The translations under genes and the position numbers were made by a program. A DNA stretch of 64,000 bases, taken from NCBI RefSeq assembly GCF_004803915.1, contig NZ_CP039396.1, positions 2,790,001-2,854,000 of the forward strand. Direction: 5' to 3'. The first letter of the stretch is position 1. The number at the start of each line of letters is the position of its first letter. The DNA is from Duncaniella dubosii. Its GTDB lineage: Bacteria > Bacteroidota > Bacteroidia > Bacteroidales > Muribaculaceae. Positions 29,736-39,762 of the stretch are shown in pieces. The notes beneath the pieces are model-generated. The model worked only from the letters and a program-made list of their open reading frames with translations, had not been told where the DNA came from and made no database searches.

Positions 29736-30770
29736 TCATAACAATTCGATTCCTGCTTCCGCACACTTCCTGATCTGGTCCTCCGGCCATATTGAAGCTT
29801 GTACTTCTCCGATATGGGCTTTGTGGAGAAGGAACATACAGAGACGGCTCTGGCCGATACCTCCGCCGATGGAGTAGGGCAGTTTGTCTTCAAGTAGCAT
29901 TCGGTGGAAAGGGAGTTCGGCGCGTTCGGCACAACCTCTTATTTCGAGCTGTTCGACGAGTGATTCAGGACTTACGCGGATACCCATTGACGAAATTTCA
30001 AACGGAATTTCAAGCACGGGATTCCAGAGGATGATGTCGCCGTTGAGTCCGTGATAGCCTTCTTCGTTGAGTGAGATCCAGTCGTCATAGTCGGGAGAGC
30101 GTCCGTCGTGTGGCTCGCCTCCGTCGATTGGCGCGCCTATACCTATAATAAATATAGCGCCGTGTTCCTTTGCTGTTATTGCTTCGCGCTCGCGAGGTGT
30201 TTTGTCGGGATAGCGTTTGGCGAGTTCTTCGGCATGGACAAATGTGATTTCCTGAGGAAGTACTGGGGTGATGTGTGGAAAGCGTTCAAACACCATTTGC
30301 TCAACTTCGAGCAGGGTGCGGTAGATGGTGCGTACAGTCTCCTTCAGATAGGATAGTGTGCGGTCTTCCTTGCGGATACTTTTTTCCCAGTCCCACTGGT
30401 CGACATAGAGCGAGTGGATGTTGTCGAGGTCTTCGAACGTCCGGATCGCATTCATGTCGGTATATAGTCCGTAGCCTGGAGCGATGTCGTATGCGCCGAG
30501 TTTGTAGCGTTTCCATTTGGCAAGCGAGTGGACTACCTCGGCTGTTTTCCCGCCCATTGCATCAATGGTGAATGACACGGCTTGTTCAACTCCGTTGAGA
30601 TTGTCGTTAAGACCAGTCCCTGTCAAAAGGAAGAGCGGGGCGGTGACACGACGCAGCTTAAGCTCTCTGGCAAGAGTTGTCTGAAATGCGTCTTTGACCA
30701 TCTTGATTGCAACCTCGGTTGTTTCAGGGAGGAGTTTGCGGTGATATTTCTTGGGAAGAATAAGGGGCAT
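29736..30770 (-). CDS. asnA: Aspartate--ammonia ligase (asparagine synthetase A)
   Basis: 344 residues. Makes asparagine from aspartate, ammonia and ATP; class II aminoacyl-tRNA-synthetase-like fold. Recognised by LFLLTGTGLNDNLNGVE, the SLYVDQWDWEK block and the C-terminal YSIGGGIGQSRLCMFLL (motif 3 type). Length fits the family (~330-345). Single gene with its own -7 box upstream. Confidence 0.96.
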   Translation of the reverse strand: MPLILPKKYHRKLLPETTEVAIKMVKDAFQTTLARELKLRRVTAPLFLLTGTGLNDNLNGVEQAVSFTIDAMGGKTAEVVHSLAKWKRYKLGAYDIAPGYGLYTDMNAIRTFEDLDNIHSLYVDQWDWEKSIRKEDRTLSYLKETVRTIYRTLLEVEQMVFERFPHITPVLPQEITFVHAEELAKRYPDKTPREREAITAKEHGAIFIIGIGAPIDGGEPHDGRSPDYDDWISLNEEGYHGLNGDIILWNPVLEIPFEISSMGIRVSPESLVEQLEIRGCAERAELPFHRMLLEDKLPYSIGGGIGQSRLCMFLLHKAHIGEVQASIWPEDQIRKCAEAGIELL

Positions 30771-30807
30771 GATAGAGTCGTTTGATGAATAATTTTATTG
30801 TTTTTGG

Positions 30808-30815
30808 CAAAGGTA
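30808..30815 (-). promoter_or_regulatory. -7 box of asnA
   Basis: Minus-strand TACCTTTG matches TAnnTTTG, 38 bp before the asnA ATG. Confidence 0.5.
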
Positions 30816-30972
30816 AATATAAAAGATTGTTTTTGCAAGCAGAATGTAAATATATTTAGTGTTTTAATTGCAAAATGTCAGTAAAATGTTTCGTTAGCCC
30901 TCATGCTGTCATTTACTGGGCGCACTTTTGCGGTTAAATTTCAACCTTATTAAAATTTAGATATTGATGAAT

Positions 30973-31003
30973 TTTGAAGAGTTGCTTAAATCGCTTAAAT
31001 TTG
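30973..31003 (+). promoter_or_regulatory. Promoter of the Sua5/sugar-transferase/CLC genes
   Basis: TTTG at 30973-30976 and TAAATTTG at 30996-31003, 19 bp apart, which is the expected -33/-7 spacing in Bacteroidetes; 25 bp before the first ATG. Confidence 0.65.
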
Positions 31004-31028
31004 CAGTAAGAAAATTAGCCTCCCTAAA

Positions 31029-31598
31029 ATGACATTTGAGCAAGATATAAACAATGCGGTAGCCGCTTTAAGAAGGGGCGGTGTGATTCTCTATCCGACA
31101 GATACGGTGTGGGGCATCGGGTGCGATGCGACTGATCCGACTGCTGTAAGGCGAGTGTTTGAAATTAAGCGCCGTGCTGATTCCAAGGCATTGATCACGC
31201 TTGTGGCTGATGTGGCCGATATCGGACGTTATTCAGCAGTCTCCCCGTCAACGGTCTTGGCCATAATAGGTCGATCGGAAAGACCGACGACCGTAGTCTA
31301 TCCCGGAGGATGCGGCCTTGCACCTGAGCTCCTCGCAGAAGATGGCAGTGTCGGGATGCGTGTCACCGGAGAACTGGTGTCGGCTTCGATATGCCGGGCA
31401 TTAGGCAAGCCTCTTGTGTCGACTTCGGCAAATATAAGCGGTCAGCCGGCCACAGGGATCTATTGCGAAATATCAAAAGAAATAATTGATGCGGTGGACT
31501 ATGTGGTTGAAGCTCGCCGCGATGACTGTTCCCGCTCAATGCCATCGCGGGTAATTAAAATTAATGCTGACGGAAGCGTCATCACGCTTCGCCCATAA
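31029..31598 (+). CDS. L-threonylcarbamoyladenylate synthase (Sua5/YrdC/YciO family)
   Basis: 189 residues; a single YrdC domain with GVILYPTDTVWGIGCDATD, KRRADSKALITLVAD and PLVSTSANISGQPAT. Makes threonylcarbamoyl-AMP for the t6A37 modification of tRNAs. Length is that of the short TsaC/YciO type without the extra Sua5 domain, so the precise subfamily is open. Followed 15 bp later by the sugar transferase, so they are probably co-transcribed. Confidence 0.9.
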   Translation: MTFEQDINNAVAALRRGGVILYPTDTVWGIGCDATDPTAVRRVFEIKRRADSKALITLVADVADIGRYSAVSPSTVLAIIGRSERPTTVVYPGGCGLAPELLAEDGSVGMRVTGELVSASICRALGKPLVSTSANISGQPATGIYCEISKEIIDAVDYVVEARRDDCSRSMPSRVIKINADGSVITLRP

Positions 31599-31613
31599 AA
31601 ATATTTTGTTTGT

Positions 31614-33008
31614 ATGAACGAGCGGAAAATGCGTCTGGTCTATATTTTCGCTGACTATATCTCCACGCTTGTGGGAGTGATGGTCTTCACGTTCGTGCGC
31701 TTTATGCTTGTCTCCGACATAAGGGCTTGTTATGCCGAGATGTCGGCTTTTTTCGGTTCATACGGACTCAAGCTTACCATGTCGCTGTTCCCGCTGTTCA
31801 TGCTTGGGCTTTATTATCTGTCGGGATTTTATGTCAACGTTACAAACAAGTCGCGTGTCAAGGAATTTCTTTCGACTGGAATGAGTGTGGCCATAGGCGC
31901 GTTTATCTTTTTTATGGTCGTACTGCTCAACGATGTGCTGCCGCGACGGGTGATGAACTATGAGATTCTGCTTGTGTTTTTCGTCTGCCTGTTTGTCCCC
32001 GTCTATATCACACGTCTGGTGCTGACATCATTATGGATTTCGCGTTGGCGAGGCTCTAAGCTTGAAAATGTAGTGGTCATATCAGGCAGTGACACATGTC
32101 CTGCCAATATCGCGGATATAATTGAAAGGAGCAACAAGTGCATAAGGTCGGTGATAAGCGTTGACGGGCAAAATTCCGATCTACAAGCCGGACTGTCTGT
32201 CCGCAGGCTCGTCACTGAACTGCGCGACACCGGAGCTACGGCTTTCGTCGTGGCGCTTCCTTCTGATGATCCGGGGCTCAGTCTGCGTGTGCTCGGATGT
32301 CTCTATCCGCTTGACCGCGCCATCTATGTGAGTCCTGACGATTATATGCTCCTTGTCTCCAAAGTGCCATACGACAATCTTCTATCAGAGCCTTTGGTTG
32401 ATATATCGCGTTCGTCTCTCTCAGATTCCATCGTGTCGATGAAGCGGGCGAGCGATGTTGCCGGAGCGCTGGTCGGTCTGCTGTTGGCAGCACCGGTGAT
32501 TGGAGTGCTCGCGTTGGCTATAAAATTTAAATCTCCCGGTCCGGTATTCTATTCGCAGGAACGGATTGGCTATCACAGAAAGCCGTTTAAAATATATAAA
32601 TTACGGACAATGACGGTCAATGCCGAAAGCAGCGGCCCGGCGCTTTCGAGCGACAATGACCCGCGAGTGACAAACGTAGGACGGTTCATGCGCAAATATC
32701 GTCTTGACGAGCTTCCAAACCTGTGGAATGTTCTGCGTGGCGACATGTCGCTTGTCGGACCGCGTCCTGAACGGGAGTATTTTCTCGGTCAGCTTCGACT
32801 TCGTGCGCCACACTGTGCGCTCCTCCATCAAGTCAGACCGGGGCTGACATCGCTCGGCATGGTGAAATTTGGCTATGCGTCGACAGTCGATGACATGTTG
32901 GCGCGTATGAAATACGATTTGCTTTACATTCAAAACATATCGGTCTCGCTTGACCTCAAGGTGATTTTCTATACCGTCCGGACCATTTTTCGCGGTGAGG
33001 GCAAGTAG
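31614..33008 (+). CDS. Undecaprenyl-phosphate sugar phosphotransferase (WbaP/WcaJ type)
   Basis: 464 residues. Four N-terminal membrane helices, a nucleotide-binding-like middle part, and the C-terminal catalytic domain from about residue 275 (KRASDVAGALVGLLL, SPGPVFYSQERIG, KIYKLRTM, LDELPNLWNVLRGDMSLVGPRP). It transfers a sugar phosphate from UDP-sugar to undecaprenyl phosphate, starting a polysaccharide repeat unit. The polysaccharide cluster at 1155-13585 contains no such initiator, so this gene may serve it although it is 18 kb away (inference). Confidence 0.93.
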   Translation: MNERKMRLVYIFADYISTLVGVMVFTFVRFMLVSDIRACYAEMSAFFGSYGLKLTMSLFPLFMLGLYYLSGFYVNVTNKSRVKEFLSTGMSVAIGAFIFFMVVLLNDVLPRRVMNYEILLVFFVCLFVPVYITRLVLTSLWISRWRGSKLENVVVISGSDTCPANIADIIERSNKCIRSVISVDGQNSDLQAGLSVRRLVTELRDTGATAFVVALPSDDPGLSLRVLGCLYPLDRAIYVSPDDYMLLVSKVPYDNLLSEPLVDISRSSLSDSIVSMKRASDVAGALVGLLLAAPVIGVLALAIKFKSPGPVFYSQERIGYHRKPFKIYKLRTMTVNAESSGPALSSDNDPRVTNVGRFMRKYRLDELPNLWNVLRGDMSLVGPRPEREYFLGQLRLRAPHCALLHQVRPGLTSLGMVKFGYASTVDDMLARMKYDLLYIQNISVSLDLKVIFYTVRTIFRGEGK

Positions 33009-33028
33009 GGCGCGATTAACTCATTGAT

Positions 33029-34837
33029 ATGCTTATGACAAAAGTGATTGGTAACATAGGAAATAATCTGCATGATGCTTTCATGGCGCTGCTCGTTTGG
33101 CGCGAGCGTCATATAAAAGAGAAGACATTCGTTATAATTCTTGCTCTTCTGGTCGGAATCGTCGCCGGAATTGCGGCGCTTGTGCTGAAAACCCTTATCC
33201 ATCTCATCAGCACAACGCTGACCGCGCGCATCAATATCGATGAAGGGAGTTTTCTCTATCTCATATATCCGTTGATAGGTATTCTCCTGACGATGCTGTA
33301 TGTGAAATACATCGTCCGCGACAATATCTCGCATGGTGTCACGCGTGTGCTTTACGCGATTTCCCAAAACAAGTCGCGTCTGAAGAAGCATAACATGTAC
33401 ACTTCCGTCATAGCCAGTTCCATCACCATCGGTTTTGGTGGATCGGTCGGAGCGGAAGGCCCGATAGTCTACACCGGTGCGGCCATCGGGTCTAATCTTG
33501 GACGTGTGTTCCGCATGTCGCCGCGAATACTGATGATTCTTGTCGGATGCGGGGCTGCTGCAGGTATTGCAGGCATATTCAAAGCCCCGATTGCCGGAAT
33601 GCTCTTCACTCTTGAGGTGCTGATGCTCGACCTGACTACTGTTTCTGTCATGCCATTGCTTATAGCATCGATTACAGCTGCGACTGTGGCATATGTGTTC
33701 ACGGGCTATGACGTTGAGTTTTTCTTTGTGCAGAGCGAGCCGTTTGTGACAGCCAGAATCCCGTTTGTGATTCTTCTTGGTCTGTTTCTTGGCTTTGTGT
33801 CGCTTTATTTCACCCGTTCGATGAACATGATGGAGGGTGTGTTCCGTCGTCTTGGCAAGCCTTGGAAAAAAGTAATTGTAGGTGGCTCGATTGTGGCTCT
33901 CCTTGTATTCCTTTTCCCGCCTCTCTATGGGGAAGGCTATACTTCGATTATCGACCTTCTGAGCGGCAATCCTGAGTCAATTGTCAACAGTTCGATTTTC
34001 TATAAGGACAGAGAGTCGGTGTGGTGGATTCTCGGATTCATAGCCGCATTGGTGTTGCTGAAATCATTTGCTACGGCATCGACCAACGGTGGCGGTGGCT
34101 GTGGCGGCACATTCGCTCCATCGCTCTATGTCGGGTGTATGGCCGGATTTTTCTTTGCCTATTTTATCAATACAGTTTTTGACCTTGATCTTTCGACCAA
34201 GAATTTCGCACTTATGGGCATGGCCGGAGTGATGTCGGGTGTGATGCACGCGCCATTGATGGGAATCTTCCTCACGGCTGAACTGACCGGCGGATACGAT
34301 CTCTTCCTGCCGTTGCTGATTGTCTCGGCCATTTCATATGGCACGATAAAATTCTTCGAGCCTTACAGTATTTATACCATGCGTCTCGCCCATGAGGGAA
34401 AACTTATTACCCATCACAAAGATAAGGCAGTGTTGACGCTGTTGAAAATCAACAACGTCATAGAGACCGACTTTGTATCGGTGCAGCCTGAAATGAATCT
34501 TAAGGAGATGGTCAATGCCATATCCCGTTCGTCGCGCAATCTGTTTCCTGTGGTTGATGCCGGAGGAAGTCTGCTTGGGGTGGTGCTTCTCGACGAGATA
34601 CGAAATATAATGTTCCGGCCGGACTTGTATAAGCGTATGTATGTCAATCAGTTCATGTCACTGCCGCCGGCGGTCATAGATGTCAGCCAGAGCATGGAAA
34701 GCGTGATGAATGCTTTTGACGATACGGGCGCGTGGAATCTGCCTGTGGTTGAAAACGGGAAATATGTCGGTTTCGTTTCGAAATCGAAGATCTTTAATTC
34801 CTATCGTCGCGTCCTGCGTCACTATTCTGAGGATTAG
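33029..34837 (+). CDS. CLC-family chloride channel/antiporter with CBS domains
   Basis: 602 residues. CLC membrane domain with the selectivity motifs GSVGAEGPIV (gating Glu present) and GGCGGTFAPSLYVG, then two CBS domains from about residue 460 (FVSVQPEMNLKEMVNAI and FMSLPPAVIDVSQSMESVM). Probably a Cl-/H+ exchanger or channel. Starts 20 bp after the sugar transferase. A second ATG six bases downstream is an equally good start. A strong terminator follows. Confidence 0.93.
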   Translation: MLMTKVIGNIGNNLHDAFMALLVWRERHIKEKTFVIILALLVGIVAGIAALVLKTLIHLISTTLTARINIDEGSFLYLIYPLIGILLTMLYVKYIVRDNISHGVTRVLYAISQNKSRLKKHNMYTSVIASSITIGFGGSVGAEGPIVYTGAAIGSNLGRVFRMSPRILMILVGCGAAAGIAGIFKAPIAGMLFTLEVLMLDLTTVSVMPLLIASITAATVAYVFTGYDVEFFFVQSEPFVTARIPFVILLGLFLGFVSLYFTRSMNMMEGVFRRLGKPWKKVIVGGSIVALLVFLFPPLYGEGYTSIIDLLSGNPESIVNSSIFYKDRESVWWILGFIAALVLLKSFATASTNGGGGCGGTFAPSLYVGCMAGFFFAYFINTVFDLDLSTKNFALMGMAGVMSGVMHAPLMGIFLTAELTGGYDLFLPLLIVSAISYGTIKFFEPYSIYTMRLAHEGKLITHHKDKAVLTLLKINNVIETDFVSVQPEMNLKEMVNAISRSSRNLFPVVDAGGSLLGVVLLDEIRNIMFRPDLYKRMYVNQFMSLPPAVIDVSQSMESVMNAFDDTGAWNLPVVENGKYVGFVSKSKIFNSYRRVLRHYSED

Positions 34838-34886
34838 AGGCACAGAATAGTTGCCGGAGGGACACTATCTCAGCTCCCACAGATTT

Positions 34887-34926
34887 CAAGGCTTAATTTT
34901 GTTTCCAGCAACAAAATTAAGCCTTG
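34887..34926. terminator. Terminator between clc and fbp
   Basis: A perfect 17-bp stem, CAAGGCTTAATTTTGTT with its exact complement at 34910-34926, and a 6-nt loop. The A/T-rich inner arms make it unusual, but no gene lies inside. The following ~180 bp to fbp hold nothing I can support. Confidence 0.8.
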
Positions 34927-35109
34927 AGTTATGAAAAAAGATCATCGTTATTCAGTGATTCGGTATCGAAATCGAATTTGACTGTCCGAACTGTCGGGCG
35001 GTTAAACGTAGCTTATGGCTGTCGCGCGGCCTGCCACGAAACGGTATAAACCCCTTGTGTCTGCGTGATAGTCGCTTGATGTATATCGGCACCCTGCATT
35101 GGCATTCAA

Positions 35110-37127
35110 TCAGATGATAATGGTCTTCCCTGTGGTTCGCTCTTTTATTATCCCGTGGCGGAAGGCATAGAGCAGTTCTGTCAGCTCGTCTATCTGACTC
35201 TGAAGTATTTTGCCCTTGTCGGTATCGCGCACACGGATGCGCTGCGTAGTCTGCTCGACCATTTTGGTCGAGCGCACGATGTCTGTTCCGCTTCTGATGG
35301 CTTCTTCTTCAGATATAAATGGTTCGTGCTCGACAAGCTCAAAGTTGCTGCTGTGGTAAATCAGCGTGTATCCGGCTATGCCCGTTGTCTTGTGATAGGC
35401 TTTTGCAAAACCACCGTCGATTACCATAAGTTTGCCGTTGGCGCGTATCGGACTTTCTCCTTTCTGGGTTCTGACGGGGACATGGCCGTTGATAATGTGG
35501 CGCTGCGAGCCGTCCACTCCGAATTCGTCAAGAATCATGTCGCATATTTCCTCGTTCTGGCGCAGGGTGTAGTAGTAACCTTTCTCTTCCTTGTGAGCTT
35601 CAGGGTCTTTTATGAAATACCGTTCGAAAGTTGTCATCTTGCTCTTGTCGAACAATGGAGAGTCCGGGCCACACCACAGATACCAGTAGTAATCGCGTGC
35701 ATAAGCCTTTTCTTCGGGAGGAGTGTCATCATTAAAGGCTGAACGCAGCAACATGCCGATTCTGTGGAAGAGTTCACGCCCGCGATATTTCTCTCCATAT
35801 ACTATCACGTCTTTGAGCGAGCCGTCGGCATTGAGAGGCATTGAAGCATGGAAAAGCAGATTGGAGTTGTAGATTCCATACATGCAGCCGTGGCTGAAAA
35901 GAAGCGCGATATGGTGCTTTAGTCCGGTGCTTACCGAGAATGAATGGCGTAGTTTTGCCATTAGCTCTTTTTCCTCTTCGGTGAGTTCATAGGGATTGGC
36001 CGGATCTATGGTGGGGAAGTTGGTGTCGCAGATGTCGTATGTCTTGCCGTCGATTTCGACAGTTCCTTTGGCATAGTCGATTTTGTGGAGCAGATTTCGG
36101 CCGGTCATTTCCCATTCGGTATGTTTGAGCGTCATTGCGCCTTCAAGTTTGAACTGGATGATTGCAATGGCCTTGTGCATCTGAGCCATCAGGCGGAGTG
36201 TCTTTTCAGGATGCTCGTTGTTCTCCTTGTCGACTCGGGGTGCGAATTCCGTGCAGGGGTCGTCGGCGTATGTTTCCATTGCCATTGTCGCCAGAGGTAA
36301 GAGGTTGATGCCATAGCCGTCCTCAAGGGTGGTGAGATTGCGTAGCGTAGCGACACACGCACGACGTTGGCTATGCAGCATTCGTTGCCTGCGGCTGCAC
36401 CCATCCAGAGCATGTCGTGATTGCCCCACTGGATGTCCCAGTTGCCGTAGTGACACAGAGTGTCCATTATAAGATGTGCGCCCGGCCCTCGGTCATAGAC
36501 ATCGCCGAGTATGTGCAGCTGGTCGATGCTGAGTTTCTGGATGACCTTGCACATGGCGACGATAAAGGCATCGGCCTGTCCGGTGGAAATGATTGTCTCG
36601 ATAATGCGGTTGAAATAGTCCTGCTTGTCATATTCGCCGCGTTCCTCGTGGAGGAGTTCCTCGATTATATATGCAAATTCTTTCGGGAGGGCTTTGCGGA
36701 CTTTTGAGCGTGTGTATTTCGACGATACGCTTTGGCAGACCTTTATTAGCTGATGCAGAGTGATGTTATAGAAATCCTCCATGTTGTCCTCTGTCGAGCG
36801 GACTATCTGCATTTTTTCTTCCGGATAATATATGAGCGAGCAGAGCTGGCGGATTTCGTTTTCACGCATCGACGTGCCGTAGATATCGGTTACCTTACGT
36901 TTGATATTGCCGGAGGCGTTTTTTAATATGTGGCGGAATGCCTCATGCTCGCCGTGGAGGTCGGCGACGAAATGCTCAGTGCCTTTAGGCAGGTTGAGTA
37001 TGGCTTCAAGATTGATGATTTCAGTGCTTGCCGAACTGATGTCGGGGTAAGTCTGGGCAAGCAGCTCAAGGATTCGGCGGTCGTTTTCTGCTTGTTGGGT
37101 TGTGACCTTTGTGTCGATAGGAGACAT
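35110..37127 (-). CDS. fbp: Class III fructose-1,6-bisphosphatase, with a one-base frameshift
   Basis: Two overlapping frames together give the ~665-residue Firmicutes/Bacteroidetes-type FBPase (metallophosphatase fold). Motifs: FVADLHGEHEAF, LGDVYDRGPGAHLI, WGNHDMLWMGAAAGN in the N-terminal frame and GHVPVRTQKGESPI plus IDGGFAKAYHKTTGIAGYTL in the C-terminal frame. The break is after VRVSLRYA; one extra T at 36338-36339 (plus strand) restores RYANLTTLEDGYG. Gluconeogenic enzyme. The frameshift is probably a sequencing error. Confidence 0.9.
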
Positions 37128-37190
37128 GGCGGTTAGATTATCGTTGATTTAACAAGGACATTGTTGTTTGGTCCCTCGATTTTGTCTTTG

Positions 37191-37221
37191 GAAGCAAATT
37201 TACAAAGAATTCCTATATTTG
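37191..37221 (+). promoter_or_regulatory. Promoter upstream of the kdu operon
   Basis: TTTG at 37191-37194 and TATATTTG at 37214-37221 with 19-bp spacing. This would give a ~175-nt leader before kduD, long enough for leader regulation; I see no recognised riboswitch. Confidence 0.5.
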
Positions 37222-37401
37222 CGTCGAAAAGTATAAATAAAATTCAAATGACAGTCGGCTATGTGCAAATAGAGCTAATTTTCACAAGTTTTAAGTGGCT
37301 AAATTTGGGCGTGAATGTTAAAATTATTAATTTTACCACCGATTTGTGAAACATTTAGCTTCTCTACCTTAAACCATTGAAACTTATTAAACTACGCTTA
37401 T

Positions 37402-38196
37402 ATGGTAAATTTTTCACTTGAAGGCAAGGTCGCTCTTGTGACCGGTGCCGCTTATGGAATCGGACTCGCCATCGCTCAGGCATACGCTGAGGCCGGTGCA
37501 AAAATCGTGTTTAACTGCTCTCGTCAGGAAACGGTCGACCGCGGTCTCAAGGCATACAAGGAACTTGGCATAGAGGCCAAAGGTTATCTATGTGATGTCA
37601 CTGATGAAGAGGCTGTAAAGGCTATGGTGGCTGATATCGAAGCGACTGTCGGAACAATTGATATCCTTGTCAATAATGCAGGTATCATCAAGCGCATCCC
37701 TATGGAACAGATGAGTGTGGAAGATTTCCGTCGCGTAGTCGATGTCGATCTCATCGCTCCTTATATCTGTGCCAAGGCTGTAATCCCCGGGATGATTAAG
37801 AAAGGTCACGGAAAAATCATCAATATCTGTTCTATGATGAGTGAGCTGGGGCGTGAGACTGTCAGCGCTTATGCTGCAGCAAAAGGCGGCTTGAAGATGC
37901 TCACACGCAACATTTGCTCGGAATACGGCGAACACAATATCCAGTGTAACGGTATCGGCCCGGGTTACATCGCAACAGAGCAGACCGCGCCCCTCCGCGA
38001 GCGTCAGGCTGACGGTAGCCGTCATCCTTTCGATCAGTTCATAATTTCCAAGACTCCTGCCGCACGCTGGGGCACCCCCGAGGATCTTATGGGGCCGGCT
38101 GTCTTCCTCGCATCTGATGCGTCGGATTTTGTCAATGGCCATGTCCTCTACGTGGACGGCGGTATCCTTGCATACATCGGAAAGCAGCCTAAATAA
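37402..38196 (+). CDS. kduD: 2-dehydro-3-deoxy-D-gluconate 5-dehydrogenase (SDR family)
   Basis: 264 residues; classical SDR with GAAYGIGLAIAQAYAEAG, NNAG at about 90 and the active-site SAYAAAKGG. Reduces 3-deoxy-D-glycero-2,5-hexodiulosonate (DKII) to KDG in the pathway for unsaturated uronates released by pectin, alginate-like or glycosaminoglycan lyases. The neighbours kduI and kdgK supply the preceding and following steps, which supports KduD rather than gluconate 5-dehydrogenase. Confidence 0.92.
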   Translation: MVNFSLEGKVALVTGAAYGIGLAIAQAYAEAGAKIVFNCSRQETVDRGLKAYKELGIEAKGYLCDVTDEEAVKAMVADIEATVGTIDILVNNAGIIKRIPMEQMSVEDFRRVVDVDLIAPYICAKAVIPGMIKKGHGKIINICSMMSELGRETVSAYAAAKGGLKMLTRNICSEYGEHNIQCNGIGPGYIATEQTAPLRERQADGSRHPFDQFIISKTPAARWGTPEDLMGPAVFLASDASDFVNGHVLYVDGGILAYIGKQPK

Positions 38197-38332
38197 CAAA
38201 AGCTGATGTTTCTGGCTCGGGTTTTGGAATGCCGGCTATATCATACATATGTCTATACGCATTGAATGTCCGGTGTCTGTCAATCCTGACTTTGAAACAA
38301 AGGGTCTATTCTACTCTATTAAACCATAAAAA

Positions 38333-39754
38333 TTGGAACAGGTTTTTTCTTATATCATAGGACTGGGCGCGGCAGTGATGATGCCAATCATCTTTACCGT
38401 GCTCGGCCTTTGCATTGACCTCAGCTTCGGCAACTCGCTGAAATCCGGTTTGAAGGTAGGTGTCGGTTTCATCGGACTTTCGATAGTGACAGCCCTTCTT
38501 ACTTCTGCTCTTGGCCCTGCGCTCGACGAGGTTGTTAAGATTTATGACCTTCAGCTCAAGGTGTTCGACATGGGATGGCCGGCTGCCGCTGCCGTCGCAT
38601 ATAATACCGCTGTCGGTGCATTTATCATCCCTGTTTGTCTTGGCGTGAACCTTCTGATGCTTCTCACAAAGACAACACGTACCGTCAATATCGACCTTTG
38701 GAACTACTGGCACTTTGCTTTTATCGGTGCTGTGATTTACTTTGCGAGCGAATCACTCGCATGGGGATTTTTCGGAGCAATCATCTGCTACATAATCACC
38801 TTGATTATAGCCGATATGACAGCCAAAAAATTTCAGGGCTTCTATAAGGATATGGACGGAATTTCGATTCCACAGCCTTTCTGTGGCGGTTTTGTGCCTT
38901 TCGCATGGGCTATCAACAAAGGTCTCGACATGATTCCCGGCATTGAGAAGCTTGAAATTGATGCTGAGGGAATGAAGAAGAAATTCGGACTCCTTGGCGA
39001 GCCTCTTTTCCTCGGTGTTGTGGTAGGTTTCGGCATCGGTTGCCTTACCTGCAACTCAGGTTCAGAGATTGTCGACAAAATTCCTTATATCCTCGGTCTC
39101 GGTATCAAAATGGGTGCCGTCATGGAGCTTATCCCCCGTGTAACAGTGTTGTTCATCGAAGGTCTTAAGCCTATCAGCGACGCTACACGCAGTCTGATTG
39201 CCCGTAAATTCAAGGGGGCTGACGGTCTGAATATCGGCATGAGCCCTGCGCTTGTGATCGGCCATCCGACCACTCTCGTGGTTTCGCTTCTGCTCATTCC
39301 CGTGACGCTTCTCCTTGCCGTCATTCTTCCGGGCAACCAGTTCCTGCCGCTCGCTTCGCTTGCCGGTATGTTCTATGTATTCCCTCTCGTGTTGCCTTTC
39401 ACGAAGGGCAACGTGGTCAAGACTTTTATTATCGGTCTTGTGGTAATAGTGATGGGACTTTATATGGTGACAAATCTTGCCGGAGCGTTCACGCTTGCTG
39501 CCAAGGACGTCTACGCAGCTACAGGCGACGCTGCGGTTTCAATCCCGGCTGGTTTTCAGGGTGGCAGCCTTGATTTCGCATCAAGCCCTCTCGCATGGAT
39601 TATCTATCAGTGCACTGAAAATCTTAAATGGATCGGGTCAGGTCTTCTTGTTATTGCGACAATGGGACTTATGATATGGAACCGTATTCTTATTGTACGC
39701 AACCAGAAAGCGATGGTTGCCAAGAACTCAGATGAAATTCAGAAAACAGAATAA
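38333..39754 (+). CDS. Orphan PTS EIIC-like permease, galactitol (GatC) family
   Basis: 473 residues, ~10-12 membrane segments, similar to the galactitol/SgcC EIIC family ([43 protein letters not shown]). There is a TTG start at 38333 (in-frame TAA six bases upstream leaves no other full-length start). No EIIA, EIIB, EI or HPr gene is nearby, and Bacteroidales generally lack a PTS, so it should work as a PEP-independent permease. Sitting between kduD and kduI, its substrate is probably a deoxy-keto-uronate or KDG-type acid. Nine bases before kduI. Confidence 0.85.
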   Translation: MEQVFSYIIGLGAAVMMPIIFTVLGLCIDLSFGNSLKSGLKVGVGFIGLSIVTALLTSALGPALDEVVKIYDLQLKVFDMGWPAAAAVAYNTAVGAFIIPVCLGVNLLMLLTKTTRTVNIDLWNYWHFAFIGAVIYFASESLAWGFFGAIICYIITLIIADMTAKKFQGFYKDMDGISIPQPFCGGFVPFAWAINKGLDMIPGIEKLEIDAEGMKKKFGLLGEPLFLGVVVGFGIGCLTCNSGSEIVDKIPYILGLGIKMGAVMELIPRVTVLFIEGLKPISDATRSLIARKFKGADGLNIGMSPALVIGHPTTLVVSLLLIPVTLLLAVILPGNQFLPLASLAGMFYVFPLVLPFTKGNVVKTFIIGLVVIVMGLYMVTNLAGAFTLAAKDVYAATGDAAVSIPAGFQGGSLDFASSPLAWIIYQCTENLKWIGSGLLVIATMGLMIWNRILIVRNQKAMVAKNSDEIQKTE

Positions 39755-39762
39755 ATAGACTT

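Noticed and set aside
34887..34926. Perfect 17-bp hairpin as a mobile-element end
   Set aside because: Short loop, intergenic position after clc, and no second copy noticed; a terminator is simpler.
35013..35105. 30-codon minus-strand ORF after fbp (starts MPMQGADIHQATITQ)
   Set aside because: Looks slightly protein-like, but too short, without a recognisable family and downstream of a stop; I cannot support it as a gene.
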